In this document: positions 42,929 to 51,836 of the stretch, in pieces
Layout: each line of letters begins with the position of its first letter
How positions within the stretch are numbered: position 1 is the first letter of the stretch
Source: CAWBNS01 sp964445105
Lineage (GTDB): Bacteria; Chlamydiota; Chlamydiia; Chlamydiales; JAJFMA01
Length of the DNA: 64,000 nucleotides
Assembly: GCA_964445105.1 (NCBI GenBank)
Contig: CAYUJS010000004.1
Coordinates: 13,251 to 77,250 of the forward strand
Direction of reading: 5' to 3'
The notes under the pieces: model-generated
The model's database searches: none
Told to the model about the DNA's origin: nothing
Seen by the model: only the letters and a program-made list of their open reading frames with translations
Position numbers and translations under genes: made by a program

Positions 42929-44488
42929 ATGCGAATACTAAAGAACTTAGTCTGTTTATTTTTAGCCACGGTCACTCTGCTAATAGCAGAGGATTCGATT
43001 GCGCACTTGACCGTCGATGTACCTATGCGCGACGGAGTTTTACTACCCACAGATATTTATCTCCCGCACCCAGAGGCACGCGACTTACCGTGCATCTTGA
43101 TCCGCACGCCCAATGGCCGCGCTAGACACTACCATCAATTTGCCCCCTTAGCCGCGCATGGCTATGCAGTCGCTATTCAGGACACGCGTAGCGTAGTAGA
43201 CGTTTCCATGCCTTATTTGAGCGACCATTTGGATGGGCATGACGCGCTGGATTGGTTAGCCAGGAGCGATTATTGCAATGGGAAGATCGGCACCTCGGGC
43301 GTTTCGGCGGTGGGAATCACGCAGCTTTTGTTGGCCCCCGGGGCACCTTCTGCCCTTTGTTGCCAGCATATTGAGGTGGCGGCGGCAAGTTTGTACGATC
43401 ATGGCATCTTCATTGGGGGGTGTCTGCAAAAAAGCCAGGTAGAAGGCTGGCTAGGGCAGTATTCTCGCGACCCCCAGGTGTTACAGTTCGTGACGGGGCA
43501 AAAAGAGTACAACCTTTTCTGGGAGATGCTAAACACTGTGGCTCAAGCGGAGCATGTCAATGTGCCTGCTCTCCATCGTGGCGGATGGTATGATATTTTT
43601 ATCCAAGGTACGCTGGACGCCTTCGTTTCGCGCCAGGAGCAAGGAAAAAAGGGCGCCCGTGGCACGCAAAAGCTGGTTGTGGGACCCTGGACGCATTTTT
43701 GGCCAGAGAGCGCAGATTTTGGTGAATTTGCCTTACCAGAAGCAGCCAAAAAATCGCCCGTTGACATGAGTATGGCGCGCTGGTTTGGTCACCATCTGAA
43801 AGGGGAACAAAATGGGGTACAAGAGATCCCTGCGGTGACCTATTTCGTAATGGGGCCGTTTGACGGATCTCCCTCCCAAGGAAATAGATGGCGTACAGCC
43901 GATGCATGGCCAATTCCTGCAAAAGAGACCGCTTTTTATCTTACTCCAGGAAAAGAGCTTGTCAAAGCAGTGGCCGAGAGCCAGGGCATGCAGCCCTTTG
44001 TGCACGATCCCGCTAATCCTGTCCCCACCGTGGGCGGCCGCAACCTCTTTTTATCGCAAGGGCCGATGGACCAAAGAACTCTAGAAAAACGCGAAGATGT
44101 GGTTATCTTCACAACGCCTGAGCTGACAGAAGATCTAGAAGTGACGGGGCGGATCTTTGCAAAACTATATATATCGTCCGATTCCCCCGAAGCACAGGTA
44201 GCCGTGAGACTATGCGATGTCTATCCGGATGGTAAAAGCATCCTCATCGCCGATAGCATTGGTTGTCTAAGCGTCGCTGAAGGCCCGCCAGCCGTCGGCC
44301 GGCCCCAGCAAGTGACGTTAGACCTCTGGTCGACCAGCATGGTTTTTGCCAAGGGGCACCGCATCCGTCTTAGTGTCGCAGGATCCAACTATCCACGCTT
44401 TGACATGAGTACAGAGCGAGCCCATTCTGAAGTCCACTGTGGTGGCAAGTACCCTTCTAGAATTTTGCTACCGGTGGTAGTGCGGTAG
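42929..44488 (+). CDS. Exported CocE/NonD-family serine hydrolase
   Basis: A 519-residue X-Pro dipeptidyl-peptidase/CocE-type hydrolase. A signal peptide is present (MRILKNLVCLFLATVTLLIA). The alpha/beta hydrolase part has IQDTRS, the nucleophile elbow GTSGVSAVG (Ser in GVSAVG; the usual residues are GGSYGG), HRGGWYDIF with the acid Asp and VGPWTHFW with the catalytic His. The C-terminal jelly-roll domain (from about 350) ends with GHRIRLSVAGSNYPRFD. Acts on esters or amides outside the cytoplasm; substrate unknown. ATG at 42929 follows AAAGGGACGG. Confidence 0.87.
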   Translation: MRILKNLVCLFLATVTLLIAEDSIAHLTVDVPMRDGVLLPTDIYLPHPEARDLPCILIRTPNGRARHYHQFAPLAAHGYAVAIQDTRSVVDVSMPYLSDHLDGHDALDWLARSDYCNGKIGTSGVSAVGITQLLLAPGAPSALCCQHIEVAAASLYDHGIFIGGCLQKSQVEGWLGQYSRDPQVLQFVTGQKEYNLFWEMLNTVAQAEHVNVPALHRGGWYDIFIQGTLDAFVSRQEQGKKGARGTQKLVVGPWTHFWPESADFGEFALPEAAKKSPVDMSMARWFGHHLKGEQNGVQEIPAVTYFVMGPFDGSPSQGNRWRTADAWPIPAKETAFYLTPGKELVKAVAESQGMQPFVHDPANPVPTVGGRNLFLSQGPMDQRTLEKREDVVIFTTPELTEDLEVTGRIFAKLYISSDSPEAQVAVRLCDVYPDGKSILIADSIGCLSVAEGPPAVGRPQQVTLDLWSTSMVFAKGHRIRLSVAGSNYPRFDMSTERAHSEVHCGGKYPSRILLPVVVR

Positions 44489-44509
44489 GTGATGCGACTG
44501 CTGCGCTTA

Positions 44510-44635
44510 AGGCGGGTAGCCGAAAGCTTAGTCTGCGACGAATTGGTAGCCCTGGCTACGCATAAAGAGAGAAATCAGGCAGGCCACTATCCCCGAGCCG
44601 GTCGGTTTCTTTTTTTAGCGGGAGCTGCTAGTCCC
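44510..44635. repeat. Palindromic intergenic repeat, copy 7 (reverse orientation)
   Basis: Read on the reverse strand it begins AGCAGCTCCCGCTAAAAAAA and contains CCGACCGGCTC, CGTAGCCAGGGCTACC and AATTCGTCGCAGACTAAG, the same order as copies 5 and 8. Confidence 0.7.
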
Positions 44636-44676
44636 GTTTTCAGGCGCTTGCCCTTTTGGCTCAGCGCCTGCTATAG

Positions 44677-45372
44677 ATGGGCGCTATGAAAGTCATCGTG
44701 TTAGCTGCTGGATTGGGGAGCCGTCTACATTGCGTAGGATCGCCCAAGCCACTCACTCTTTTGTCTAATGGAAAATCCTTGCTGGGGTTTCAGCTAGAGC
44801 AAATTGCCGGCTACATAAGCCTTAGCGAGGTAATAGTCGTTGTCGGTCATAAGCAGGAAAAAATTCGCGCCGCCTTTCCGCAGTTAAAGTATGTGGAGAA
44901 TTCCGACTACGCCACCCAGAATACCTCTAAAAGTCTTTTACTCGCGCTCCACCCGCTTAAAAATGAAGATGTTCTATGGCTGAATGGAGATGTGATTTTT
45001 CATCAAAGGGTGCTCAAACCGCTCTTTGCACAGCGCAGCAGCTGCATGGTAGTGAACAGGGCCTTAGTAGGACAAGAAGAGGTAAAATACCGCACAGACA
45101 GCGCTGGGTTTGTGGTAGAGGTTTCCAAGCAGGTCCAAGATCCCGAAGGAGAAGCGGTTGGTATTCATTTCTTTTCTGCGGCTGACCTACCCATGTTCAA
45201 GCAGGCGCTCGAGGACTGTGAGAACCGAGATTACTTTGAAAAAGGCATCGAGATATGCATTCGAGCAGGCTGCAAGGTGGCGACTGCGCCTATACCAAAA
45301 GCAGACTGCATTGAAATTGATTTTCCTGCCGACCTGGAAGCCGCTAACGAGCTGCTCAGAGGGTGGAGGTGA
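44677..45372 (+). CDS. Sugar/choline-phosphate nucleotidyltransferase (LicC-like)
   Basis: A 231-residue NTP transferase. The N-terminal VIVLAAGLGSRL glycine loop and SPKPLTLL bind the nucleotide, WLNGDVIF has the metal Asp, and IEIDFPADLEAANELL near the end has the second metal site. The pattern resembles LicC (CTP:phosphocholine cytidylyltransferase) and related sugar-phosphate enzymes. No licA or licD neighbour is seen, so the substrate is open. A second ATG at 44686 is as likely a start. Confidence 0.78.
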   Translation: MGAMKVIVLAAGLGSRLHCVGSPKPLTLLSNGKSLLGFQLEQIAGYISLSEVIVVVGHKQEKIRAAFPQLKYVENSDYATQNTSKSLLLALHPLKNEDVLWLNGDVIFHQRVLKPLFAQRSSCMVVNRALVGQEEVKYRTDSAGFVVEVSKQVQDPEGEAVGIHFFSAADLPMFKQALEDCENRDYFEKGIEICIRAGCKVATAPIPKADCIEIDFPADLEAANELLRGWR

Positions 45373-45545
45373 AGGGGTTTTGTGAGTTTATTAGGGTTCA
45401 CAAATCAGAGCGAGGATCATTCGGCGGAAGGTGCGCCGTCGGCGCTTTTGACAAGAGGCAGCATCAATTCTTTGGTGATTTAGCAGGCAGAAGCAAGCTT
45501 TGCTCTCTTCTTGCTTATGAATCTGAAATTAATTACGGGAGGAGC

Positions 45546-47243
45546 TTATTTTACATCAACGAGGGCGCGGCTCTCAAAGCAACGAATGTCTCTTTCTAGG
45601 CTCTTCTCGAGCTGCTTTTCGTAGTTAGGAGGAGTATCGCGCTCAAGTTCATCCAGAAACTCTGTCAGCTGGTGCACGATAGCCATCTGTAGGCTTGTTT
45701 CCATGGGTGTGGCGGGCCTAGGATGCTCTCTGCGCTGCTGCTGCAAGATACCTGCAGCGGCCTCGCCGAAGACAGGCCCCAAGGCCGCTGTATATTTCAA
45801 CATGGCTCCTGGCATTACGCCAGAGTGCTTGAGCCTCTCGGCTCGTCTCTGAGACCTCTTGACTTCCTTGAGAAAGGCTGCACCTAGTTCCTCAGCATCG
45901 AGGTCGCGTACCTTATCAAAGGGGCTGACCAAAAAGTTGTCAGCGATGGCTTGGTAGGTTAGAGAAAGCATTTCATAAGGATCTTCCTGGTCGCGGACAA
46001 AAGCAAAAAAAACTTTCACCAAGTCGTGAGAGTATTTTTTTTCCGATTGATTGAGCAACGTCTCTGCCAGCTGCTGATGGAGAGCTAAAAAGCGATCTAG
46101 GTCGGCCTCAAAAGCCGTTTTTTTCAGATCAAGCCACTCTTTCGCCTTGCGGTTAAGTCTACCTTTTGGAAGAAGTTCTTTGGCAAGCTTACGCTGACGG
46201 CGACAAAGGGGGTCCGGAAGATTTGCGGGCACCAATTTATCGCTAAGAGCCCATCCGTTGTGCTGACTTGGATGGGGAAAACCTGTTTGCGCAGATCTCG
46301 CAGAGAGCTTAAAGCTAGAAGTAATGGGCAAACTGGCCACAGCGCTATGCGCATTGCGCTGGAAAGAGGCTTCGATGACAATCAGCTCGCCTGGAAAAAG
46401 CTGTAGGGTTTGGCGGAAGGCCACAACGCCATGGTAAGCAGAGGAGTCGTCGCCGGGAGGCGTATCGGCGGCGCTTTGTATAGGCGCGCGGTGTACAGCT
46501 CTAATCGCCCTAGCCCAGCTTATCTCCTCTGGGTCTCCATACTGCTGTATCAGCGTGATTGCTTTGAGGCGGAAGGCGTCGCGCTCTCTACTACTGGGTT
46601 GAAATCCTGGCACGAGCGGGGAAACCAGAGCAGAAACTTTTTTCTGGCTGGTCACAAGTATGTCAGAAGTGATCACCGGACGAAACGCATGAGAGATGGT
46701 CTCTGGCCGCAGCGCATGTGTGCAGATATAGGTTGAGAGTGGTAGGTCAATCGCGTGTTCTGCTAAATCTAAATCGGCGGACAAACCGGTTTGCTGGAAA
46801 ACAAAACGCGTAAACCGGCTCCGCAAACCCTCTGGGGGCTTTTTGGTATTCGACACCACCTGGTTGAACCTCTGGATCGCTGCCACCGCTGCATCGGCTA
46901 GTTTGCGTTCTGTTGGCGATCCTTCCTTCAATCTATCTAAAACCAGATAGTTTGCCTTGATCAGTTCGACCGCTTTAATCAATTCCGATTGCACAGCTTC
47001 TTTCTTTTGCGAAAACTCCTTACGCGCTTGATTGGAGAAAATCGCGGCTACAAAACAGCGTGCTAGCTCTGCAGTGCTGGGGCGAGGCGTATTGCGCTCA
47101 GCAAAAATCTGTCCATCGCGTACGTTTAGATGGTAGAAATGTGGGACTAAAGAGCCTTCGTTCTCTTCTGCGAATTTGGAAAGGTTATCAATCGCCGATC
47201 GTAGATCTGCGATGGCCCCCTGAGGAGGCTTCTTTTCTTTCAT
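45546..47243 (-). CDS. Conserved-looking hypothetical, 565 residues
   Basis: A soluble, mostly helical protein with no signal peptide or membrane segment and no motif I recognise. Basic regions (RRQRKLAKELLPKGRLNRKA near 380) and a long C-terminal helical bundle are visible. Codon use and composition match the neighbours. It is downstream of rluB on the same strand with two bases between, so they are co-transcribed. It could be a chlamydia-specific protein secreted through the adjoining T3SS, but nothing in the sequence shows this. Confidence 0.65.
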   Translation of the reverse strand: MKEKKPPQGAIADLRSAIDNLSKFAEENEGSLVPHFYHLNVRDGQIFAERNTPRPSTAELARCFVAAIFSNQARKEFSQKKEAVQSELIKAVELIKANYLVLDRLKEGSPTERKLADAAVAAIQRFNQVVSNTKKPPEGLRSRFTRFVFQQTGLSADLDLAEHAIDLPLSTYICTHALRPETISHAFRPVITSDILVTSQKKVSALVSPLVPGFQPSSRERDAFRLKAITLIQQYGDPEEISWARAIRAVHRAPIQSAADTPPGDDSSAYHGVVAFRQTLQLFPGELIVIEASFQRNAHSAVASLPITSSFKLSARSAQTGFPHPSQHNGWALSDKLVPANLPDPLCRRQRKLAKELLPKGRLNRKAKEWLDLKKTAFEADLDRFLALHQQLAETLLNQSEKKYSHDLVKVFFAFVRDQEDPYEMLSLTYQAIADNFLVSPFDKVRDLDAEELGAAFLKEVKRSQRRAERLKHSGVMPGAMLKYTAALGPVFGEAAAGILQQQRREHPRPATPMETSLQMAIVHQLTEFLDELERDTPPNYEKQLEKSLERDIRCFESRALVDVK

Positions 47244-47245
47244 GG

Positions 47246-47956
47246 CTAGAGATCCACCGTCAGTTGCTGGCGCTCTTTCTCTTTTAACGCTCTATAGCTG
47301 CCCGTCGCTAAATTGCCCAAGGTCAGACTGCCGATTCGAATACGAGTAAGCTGTAAGATTTTAAAGCCGATCGAGGTGACCAGCAAGCGCACCTCGTGTT
47401 TTTTGCCTTCAGCCACAGTAACTTTTAGCGTACCACGTCGCACCTTTACGACCTTCTGCGGCTTGACAAGCAATCCCTCGACCATCGCTCCTTCGGAAAG
47501 GGTCACGAGGTCTTCATGGGAGATCTCTCCGTCTACCTTAACCAGGTATTCCTTAGTGACGCCGTAGCGGGGGTGCATTAGCTGATTTGCAAAATCCCCG
47601 TCATTCGTCAGCAGCAAAAGTCCCGCGGTGTCTTTATCTAGGCGGCCCACGGTGAAAAGCCGGTTTTCGGCGTCAGGTATTAAATCAAAAACCAGTCTGT
47701 CTTTTTGGCCGCGTTTTGCGCGCGAGCAGAGGTAACCGATAGGTTTATTCAGGATGAAGTACACCTTAGTTTGCTCGCCCGTGATGATTGTCCCGTCGAC
47801 ACCGATGCGGTCAGATTCCCAGTCCACGAGGGTCTGTGGGATCTTAACGACTTCGCCGTTGACTGTGATGCGCCCCTCAAAAATCATCTCTTCACAAGCG
47901 CGGCGCGAGGCCACGCCTGCCGCTGCTAATGCTTTACTGAGTCGTTTTTCGTCCAT
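47246..47956 (-). CDS. 23S rRNA pseudouridine synthase, RluB/RsuA family
   Basis: A 236-residue enzyme with an N-terminal S4 domain (RLSKALAAAGVASRRACEEM) and the RsuA/RluB catalytic motif GRLDKDTAGLLLLTNDG with the nucleophilic Asp. HEVRLLVTSIGFKILQLTRI is the conserved RsuA-family segment. RluB acts on helix 89 of 23S rRNA; which family member this is cannot be fixed from sequence alone. It lies between the T3SS gene cdsD and the 565-residue gene, all on the minus strand. Confidence 0.9.
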   Translation of the reverse strand: MDEKRLSKALAAAGVASRRACEEMIFEGRITVNGEVVKIPQTLVDWESDRIGVDGTIITGEQTKVYFILNKPIGYLCSRAKRGQKDRLVFDLIPDAENRLFTVGRLDKDTAGLLLLTNDGDFANQLMHPRYGVTKEYLVKVDGEISHEDLVTLSEGAMVEGLLVKPQKVVKVRRGTLKVTVAEGKKHEVRLLVTSIGFKILQLTRIRIGSLTLGNLATGSYRALKEKERQQLTVDL

Positions 47957-47965
47957 GTAGTAAGT

Positions 47966-49732
47966 TTACCTATTGTATTCGATGCGGTACTTGATTCCTT
48001 CCTTATCTAGGAAGATAGTGCTCGGGGTAATTTTATCGATGGTCATCCCGTCAATCAGATCTCCCTTGCCGAGAATGTGCCCGTTGATCACCACGCTGGT
48101 GGGAATGCCTGCTTGCTGCGAGGAACCGGTAACTTTGTAGCTATCTGTTAGGTCAATGATCGATTGCTCCGGTTCCCTGGTGATGACAAAATTTTGCACG
48201 GAGCGTACAGCAGGGTTTTGTTTGAACTTCGCGATTATATAGCTCAGTTTGGGGGCAAGGTTTGAGCTCACGCTGCCGTTTAGGCTCAGTTCCCCGTTGC
48301 TCATTTTAGCGTTCACATCCCTCAAACCTTGTTCTGCAAGAGCCACGCCGATTTGTGCCGTGACATCTTCTTCGACGATGACGTTGTTATCGAGCAGGTC
48401 TAAGTAGGCAAAGTTTTTTGCCATGTAATCGCTAAGGCGCTCAGCTTCTTTACGCGCTTTGATATACCCATTCAGCGAGAACTTTCCTGGTGAGGTAGCT
48501 TGCAAGCTTACCCCGCGCCATTCCGGCCGGTCGGCAAGCGTTTGATTCGTTTCACGCACGACATATTCGTCGATGACCACATTGCGGTCATCGATGTCTT
48601 TCACAAAATCAAGCGTTTTTAGGTTGTAGAGCAGTTGTGCCTGATCGGAGGAGCGCAAAACATGGCCGATGAGCAGCAGCTTCCCGCCGTTAAATGAGAA
48701 GATGATCGCTGGGTACTGCGCCTTTAGCTGCTTTAGCTCCGCTTCAATATCCACTTTGGGCTTCGAGATCTCATTGGACTGAAAGAGTGTGGTGGTAGCG
48801 GTCCCGATGATGCCAAAGATTAGCAGAGCCAAAAGCGCTAAAATGAGGGCTTTTCCAGATCCTTTTTTTGGTGGCGGAGCCTGAGCAGCACGCCTTGCGC
48901 TAGTTTTCTCTCTTTTAACCTCGTCTTGCTTTAAGGAGCGCACGATACCGGGCAACAGGGGTGTGATGATGGTGTCGCGATCACTTTCGCGGTCAAAGAC
49001 GACAAAACTGGTCGTGCCGACGGTGATGACAGACTTAGAATTGATGTCGGTGCGGCCTTGTATTTTTTTGTCGTCGACCAATGTGCCGTTGCGACTTTTC
49101 ATATCCTCTATGGAAGCTTTGTTGCTGGAGCTAATGGTGATCCTAGCATGCTGGCGAGAGACGCTCACATCGTGGAACACGATATCGCAGGCGTTGGGCG
49201 CGGTACCGACGACATAGCTATGACCCGGCTCCATCGCAAACTCGGCGCCATTATTAGGGCCGGCAATAACTTTCATCAGCCAACGGCCTGTTTCGCTGAG
49301 ATCGAAGTTGATTTCGGCCAATATTTTATGCTGATCAGCATCCATTTCGTCGAAAATGGTGTCGTAGTCTTTCTCGGCAGCGGTGGCCTCGCTTGCTTGC
49401 GCGGTGCTTTCAGGACTATCGGGGGCTCCTAGTTCAGTATAAAAACGGAAGACGCCGTTTCCCAGCGTTACAGTGTCGCCGTGCGTGAGAACCTGCGCTT
49501 CGCCCAAGGGCTCGTCGTTAATCAGTGGAGGTGATGCGGTATCCAGATTTTCCAGCGAGATGTTGCCGTTCTGCAACCGTCGCGCCCGTATGTGTTCCTT
49601 AGCGACTTGCGGGTCGTCCACCACAAATTGAGAGGTTTTGGGGTCTCTCCCGATTACCCACTCATCGCCCTGCTCAAAGGAGAAAACTAACCCCTCGAGA
49701 GCCCCTTCTTCTGCAATCAATTTAGCCGTCAT
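47966..49732 (-). CDS. sctD: T3SS inner-membrane ring protein SctD/CdsD with two FHA domains
   Basis: A 588-residue protein. FHA domain 1 covers about 1-100 (DEWVIGRDPKTSQFVVDD), FHA domain 2 about 155-255 (VVGTAPNACDIVF and SVSRQHARI, then SRNGTLVDD, the phosphothreonine-binding residues), then a basic linker and one membrane helix near 295-320 (ALILALLALLIFGIIGTA). The periplasmic part holds several BON-like ring-building units (FSFNGGKLLLIGHV, then GKFSLNGYI, then GELSLNGSV). Two FHA domains are typical of chlamydial CdsD; 588 residues is shorter than the 829 I recall for C. trachomatis. It is divergent from the cdsE-P operon. Confidence 0.92.
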   Translation of the reverse strand: MTAKLIAEEGALEGLVFSFEQGDEWVIGRDPKTSQFVVDDPQVAKEHIRARRLQNGNISLENLDTASPPLINDEPLGEAQVLTHGDTVTLGNGVFRFYTELGAPDSPESTAQASEATAAEKDYDTIFDEMDADQHKILAEINFDLSETGRWLMKVIAGPNNGAEFAMEPGHSYVVGTAPNACDIVFHDVSVSRQHARITISSSNKASIEDMKSRNGTLVDDKKIQGRTDINSKSVITVGTTSFVVFDRESDRDTIITPLLPGIVRSLKQDEVKREKTSARRAAQAPPPKKGSGKALILALLALLIFGIIGTATTTLFQSNEISKPKVDIEAELKQLKAQYPAIIFSFNGGKLLLIGHVLRSSDQAQLLYNLKTLDFVKDIDDRNVVIDEYVVRETNQTLADRPEWRGVSLQATSPGKFSLNGYIKARKEAERLSDYMAKNFAYLDLLDNNVIVEEDVTAQIGVALAEQGLRDVNAKMSNGELSLNGSVSSNLAPKLSYIIAKFKQNPAVRSVQNFVITREPEQSIIDLTDSYKVTGSSQQAGIPTSVVINGHILGKGDLIDGMTIDKITPSTIFLDKEGIKYRIEYNR

Positions 49733-49868
49733 TGTATCCTGCCCATTTGTTAACGGTCACTATAGCGCATGCGGGATTTTAATTTGTAGGGCCGTGGCTG
49801 GGTTTAAAGATTTTTTGGTCACAAAGGGACGAGATGTCTCAAGGAGCGGTTGCAAAATGATAACAGTA

Positions 49869-49898
49869 TTGATTATAACAACTCGAATATGATATAAT
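49869..49898 (+). promoter_or_regulatory. Promoter of the T3SS cdsE-P operon
   Basis: -35 TTGATT at 49869-49874, an 18-base spacer, and -10 TATAAT at 49893-49898, about 50 bases before the cdsE ATG. The divergent cdsD promoter must overlap this region. Confidence 0.65.
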
Positions 49899-49949
49899 AA
49901 AAAATGTAGGATAAAAAAGCCCAATGAGTTAAACATTGAGAGGTTTAGA

Positions 49950-50192
49950 ATGTTCGGTCTGAAAGATGGCAAAGAAAAAGATCAGCCAGCTCTGTTCGAT
50001 CTCGAAAAAGATTTGCAGAATAATGCTAAGCTGAGGGAAACCAAAGAGAAAATTCAAGGCCGGATGTTAAGGATCAAATCCCTCCTGAGAGAGGGCTTAA
50101 CCCAAGAAGAGTTTAATCAGTTCGGCATCTTGCTTCACGGCTATGCCGCTCTGTTGAAAGTGGCCGCTAGATTTACGCAACAGCGTAGGTAG
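49950..50192 (+). CDS. sctE: T3SS needle chaperone CdsE
   Basis: An 80-residue helical protein matching Chlamydia CdsE (CT665) in size, charge pattern and position. CdsE with CdsG keeps the needle subunit CdsF from polymerising in the cytosol. A GAGAGG ribosome site precedes the ATG. First gene of the operon. The sct letter follows the chlamydial cds name. Confidence 0.82.
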   Translation: MFGLKDGKEKDQPALFDLEKDLQNNAKLRETKEKIQGRMLRIKSLLREGLTQEEFNQFGILLHGYAALLKVAARFTQQRR

Positions 50193-50235
50193 AACCGGCC
50201 AAATTTTTACCAATCAATACGCGTAGGAGGCACCT

Positions 50236-50478
50236 ATGGCCCAGCAAAGACAAGCTTTAAGTATGGACTACCTGATCACCATCGTAGATAGCGCTACGGT
50301 CAGTGCGAAGGCAAAACTAGATGAAATCAAGACGCGCCGCAGCGCCATCAGCATTGCAGATATGTTTGAGATGCAAATGTTGATGAACCACCTTTCACAG
50401 ATGTCTGAGATGACGACAGCCGTTGTGAACGCAGCCAACTCTGCGATTGTGAACATGGCTAGAAACATCAAGGGCTAG
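50236..50478 (+). CDS. sctF: T3SS needle subunit CdsF
   Basis: An 80-residue helical-hairpin protein. The C-terminal half (FEMQMLMNHLSQMSEMTT, then NAANSAIVNMARNIKG) is typical of SctF needle subunits, and the size and place match CT666. It polymerises into the extracellular needle. An AGGAGGCACC ribosome site gives strong initiation, fitting a highly made subunit. Confidence 0.88.
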   Translation: MAQQRQALSMDYLITIVDSATVSAKAKLDEIKTRRSAISIADMFEMQMLMNHLSQMSEMTTAVVNAANSAIVNMARNIKG

Positions 50479-50541
50479 CGACGCCCACAAATTGTGCGGG
50501 GGGCTGGTGCGCTGGTTCACGCCAACTAAAAGGACTGCAGT

Positions 50542-50994
50542 ATGGATGATCAGATGCTCGACGAATTTCAGCAGGATTTCGCATTGCTTATAGAAGCTGG
50601 ATTTGTGGCGGTCAAGCAATTAGACGAGACAAGTGCAAAGCGGTTATTCCAGGCCGCCCAGTTGTTGAAGCCTGACAGTACGGCACCAGATGTCGGGCTC
50701 GGCTTTATCGCTCTTAACAAGTTAGAGGTCAAAGACGCGACCACTATTTTTGAGGGAGTCAGCATTAGGGAGCCAGATAACTATTTGGCCAAGGCTTTTC
50801 TAGGTATTTGTTACCTCTTGGTGAAAGCAAAACGGCCAGACGGAGAGAAACTGATCGAGGAGGCCCGCAGTAAATCCTCTGACAGCACAGTGAAAAACCT
50901 CTGCGAGGTATCCTTGCAGTGGGCCGAGAAGGATTTAAAAAAGAAGTCCACTAAGGTACCCTTTTTTTCTAAACCTGCAAAAGAAGATGAATAG
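50542..50994 (+). CDS. sctG: T3SS needle co-chaperone CdsG (TPR)
   Basis: A 150-residue TPR protein (FIALNKLEVKDATTIFEGVS, then YLAKAFLGICYLLVKAKRPD) with a Lys-rich C-terminus. It matches CT667/CdsG and SctG-type chaperones that hold the needle subunit with SctE. It follows the needle gene directly. Confidence 0.85.
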   Translation: MDDQMLDEFQQDFALLIEAGFVAVKQLDETSAKRLFQAAQLLKPDSTAPDVGLGFIALNKLEVKDATTIFEGVSIREPDNYLAKAFLGICYLLVKAKRPDGEKLIEEARSKSSDSTVKNLCEVSLQWAEKDLKKKSTKVPFFSKPAKEDE

Positions 50995-51040
50995 ATAACG
51001 ATATTATTAATCATCTGGTTCCTTAAAAAGGAAGGATGGC

Positions 51041-51727
51041 ATGAGCGAAAGAATCGAAAAAATTGAAAAACTAGACAAATCCGTGGTAGAGATCGACCAG
51101 ATCGATCAGTTTGGTCAGGCCGATCGCGAACAGCCCATGCGCGTTGAACCGAACAAGGAATACTTCGAACGGTTAATGGTTGAAGGGACGTCCACTCAGC
51201 GGCCAGAACACGACCTGTCCGAAGCGGTTAAAAAAATTACTCCCATGGAGGCTGCGACGCCTACTAGCCGCACTTCGAGCCGTATTCCTTCGACACAAGA
51301 GATCATCGCGCAGGCCAATGACGCCGCACAAAGGATGGAATCCATCAAGTACAAGCTCGCGACGCCAGGTCTGGAACTGCCAAAAAATGAAGTGCACAGC
51401 CTGAAGAACAAGCTTTCACATATCCAAGACAGCATTAACGTGGCTCTTGGCAAAGTGGGCCTGGACTACACCCCTCCAGACGCTCCTAAAGGACTGATAT
51501 CGCCTCTACAGAAGTTTATTGGCTATATGACGCATGGTCAGCATCAGCTAGAATCTCTGAGTACCGAAATCAATAGCTTGGCTATTCAGAAAGAGCAGTT
51601 GGATCCAGGTAAGATGCTCGCGATCCAGGCGAAGATGGGTTTCATCAATGGTGAGTTAGAGTTTTTTGCCAGTGCTCTAAACAAAACACTAGAGTCCTTT
51701 AAAACAATCATGAACGTCCAAGTCTAA
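51041..51727 (+). CDS. CT668-like T3SS operon protein, possible inner rod SctI
   Basis: A 228-residue protein with a charged N-terminus (ERIEKIEKLDKSVVEIDQID) and a Ser/Thr-rich middle. The last 45 residues (LDPGKMLAIQAKMGFINGEL followed by EFFASALNKTLESFKTIM) have the layout of SctI/YscI inner-rod C-termini, where a DP-x-LL-LQ helix is followed by a packing helix rich in small residues. It occupies the place of CT668, whose function is not settled to my knowledge. The inner-rod idea is inference. Confidence 0.7.
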   Translation: MSERIEKIEKLDKSVVEIDQIDQFGQADREQPMRVEPNKEYFERLMVEGTSTQRPEHDLSEAVKKITPMEAATPTSRTSSRIPSTQEIIAQANDAAQRMESIKYKLATPGLELPKNEVHSLKNKLSHIQDSINVALGKVGLDYTPPDAPKGLISPLQKFIGYMTHGQHQLESLSTEINSLAIQKEQLDPGKMLAIQAKMGFINGELEFFASALNKTLESFKTIMNVQV

Positions 51728-51836
51728 GGAGATTTTGGACTCAGGTGCAGAAGTCAGAACCTGTTTTCCTGCCGCCTGACCATTGCTGACCCATGATTCT
51801 CATAACTCTGATTTCTGACTGCACAAAGGATAGGCG

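Noticed and set aside
51736..51826. Inverted pair GTGCAGAAGTCAGAA / TTCTGACTGCAC before sctN as a terminator
   Set aside because: The arms have a two-base bulge and a loop of over 60 bases, with no T run; it may be chance or a weak structure.
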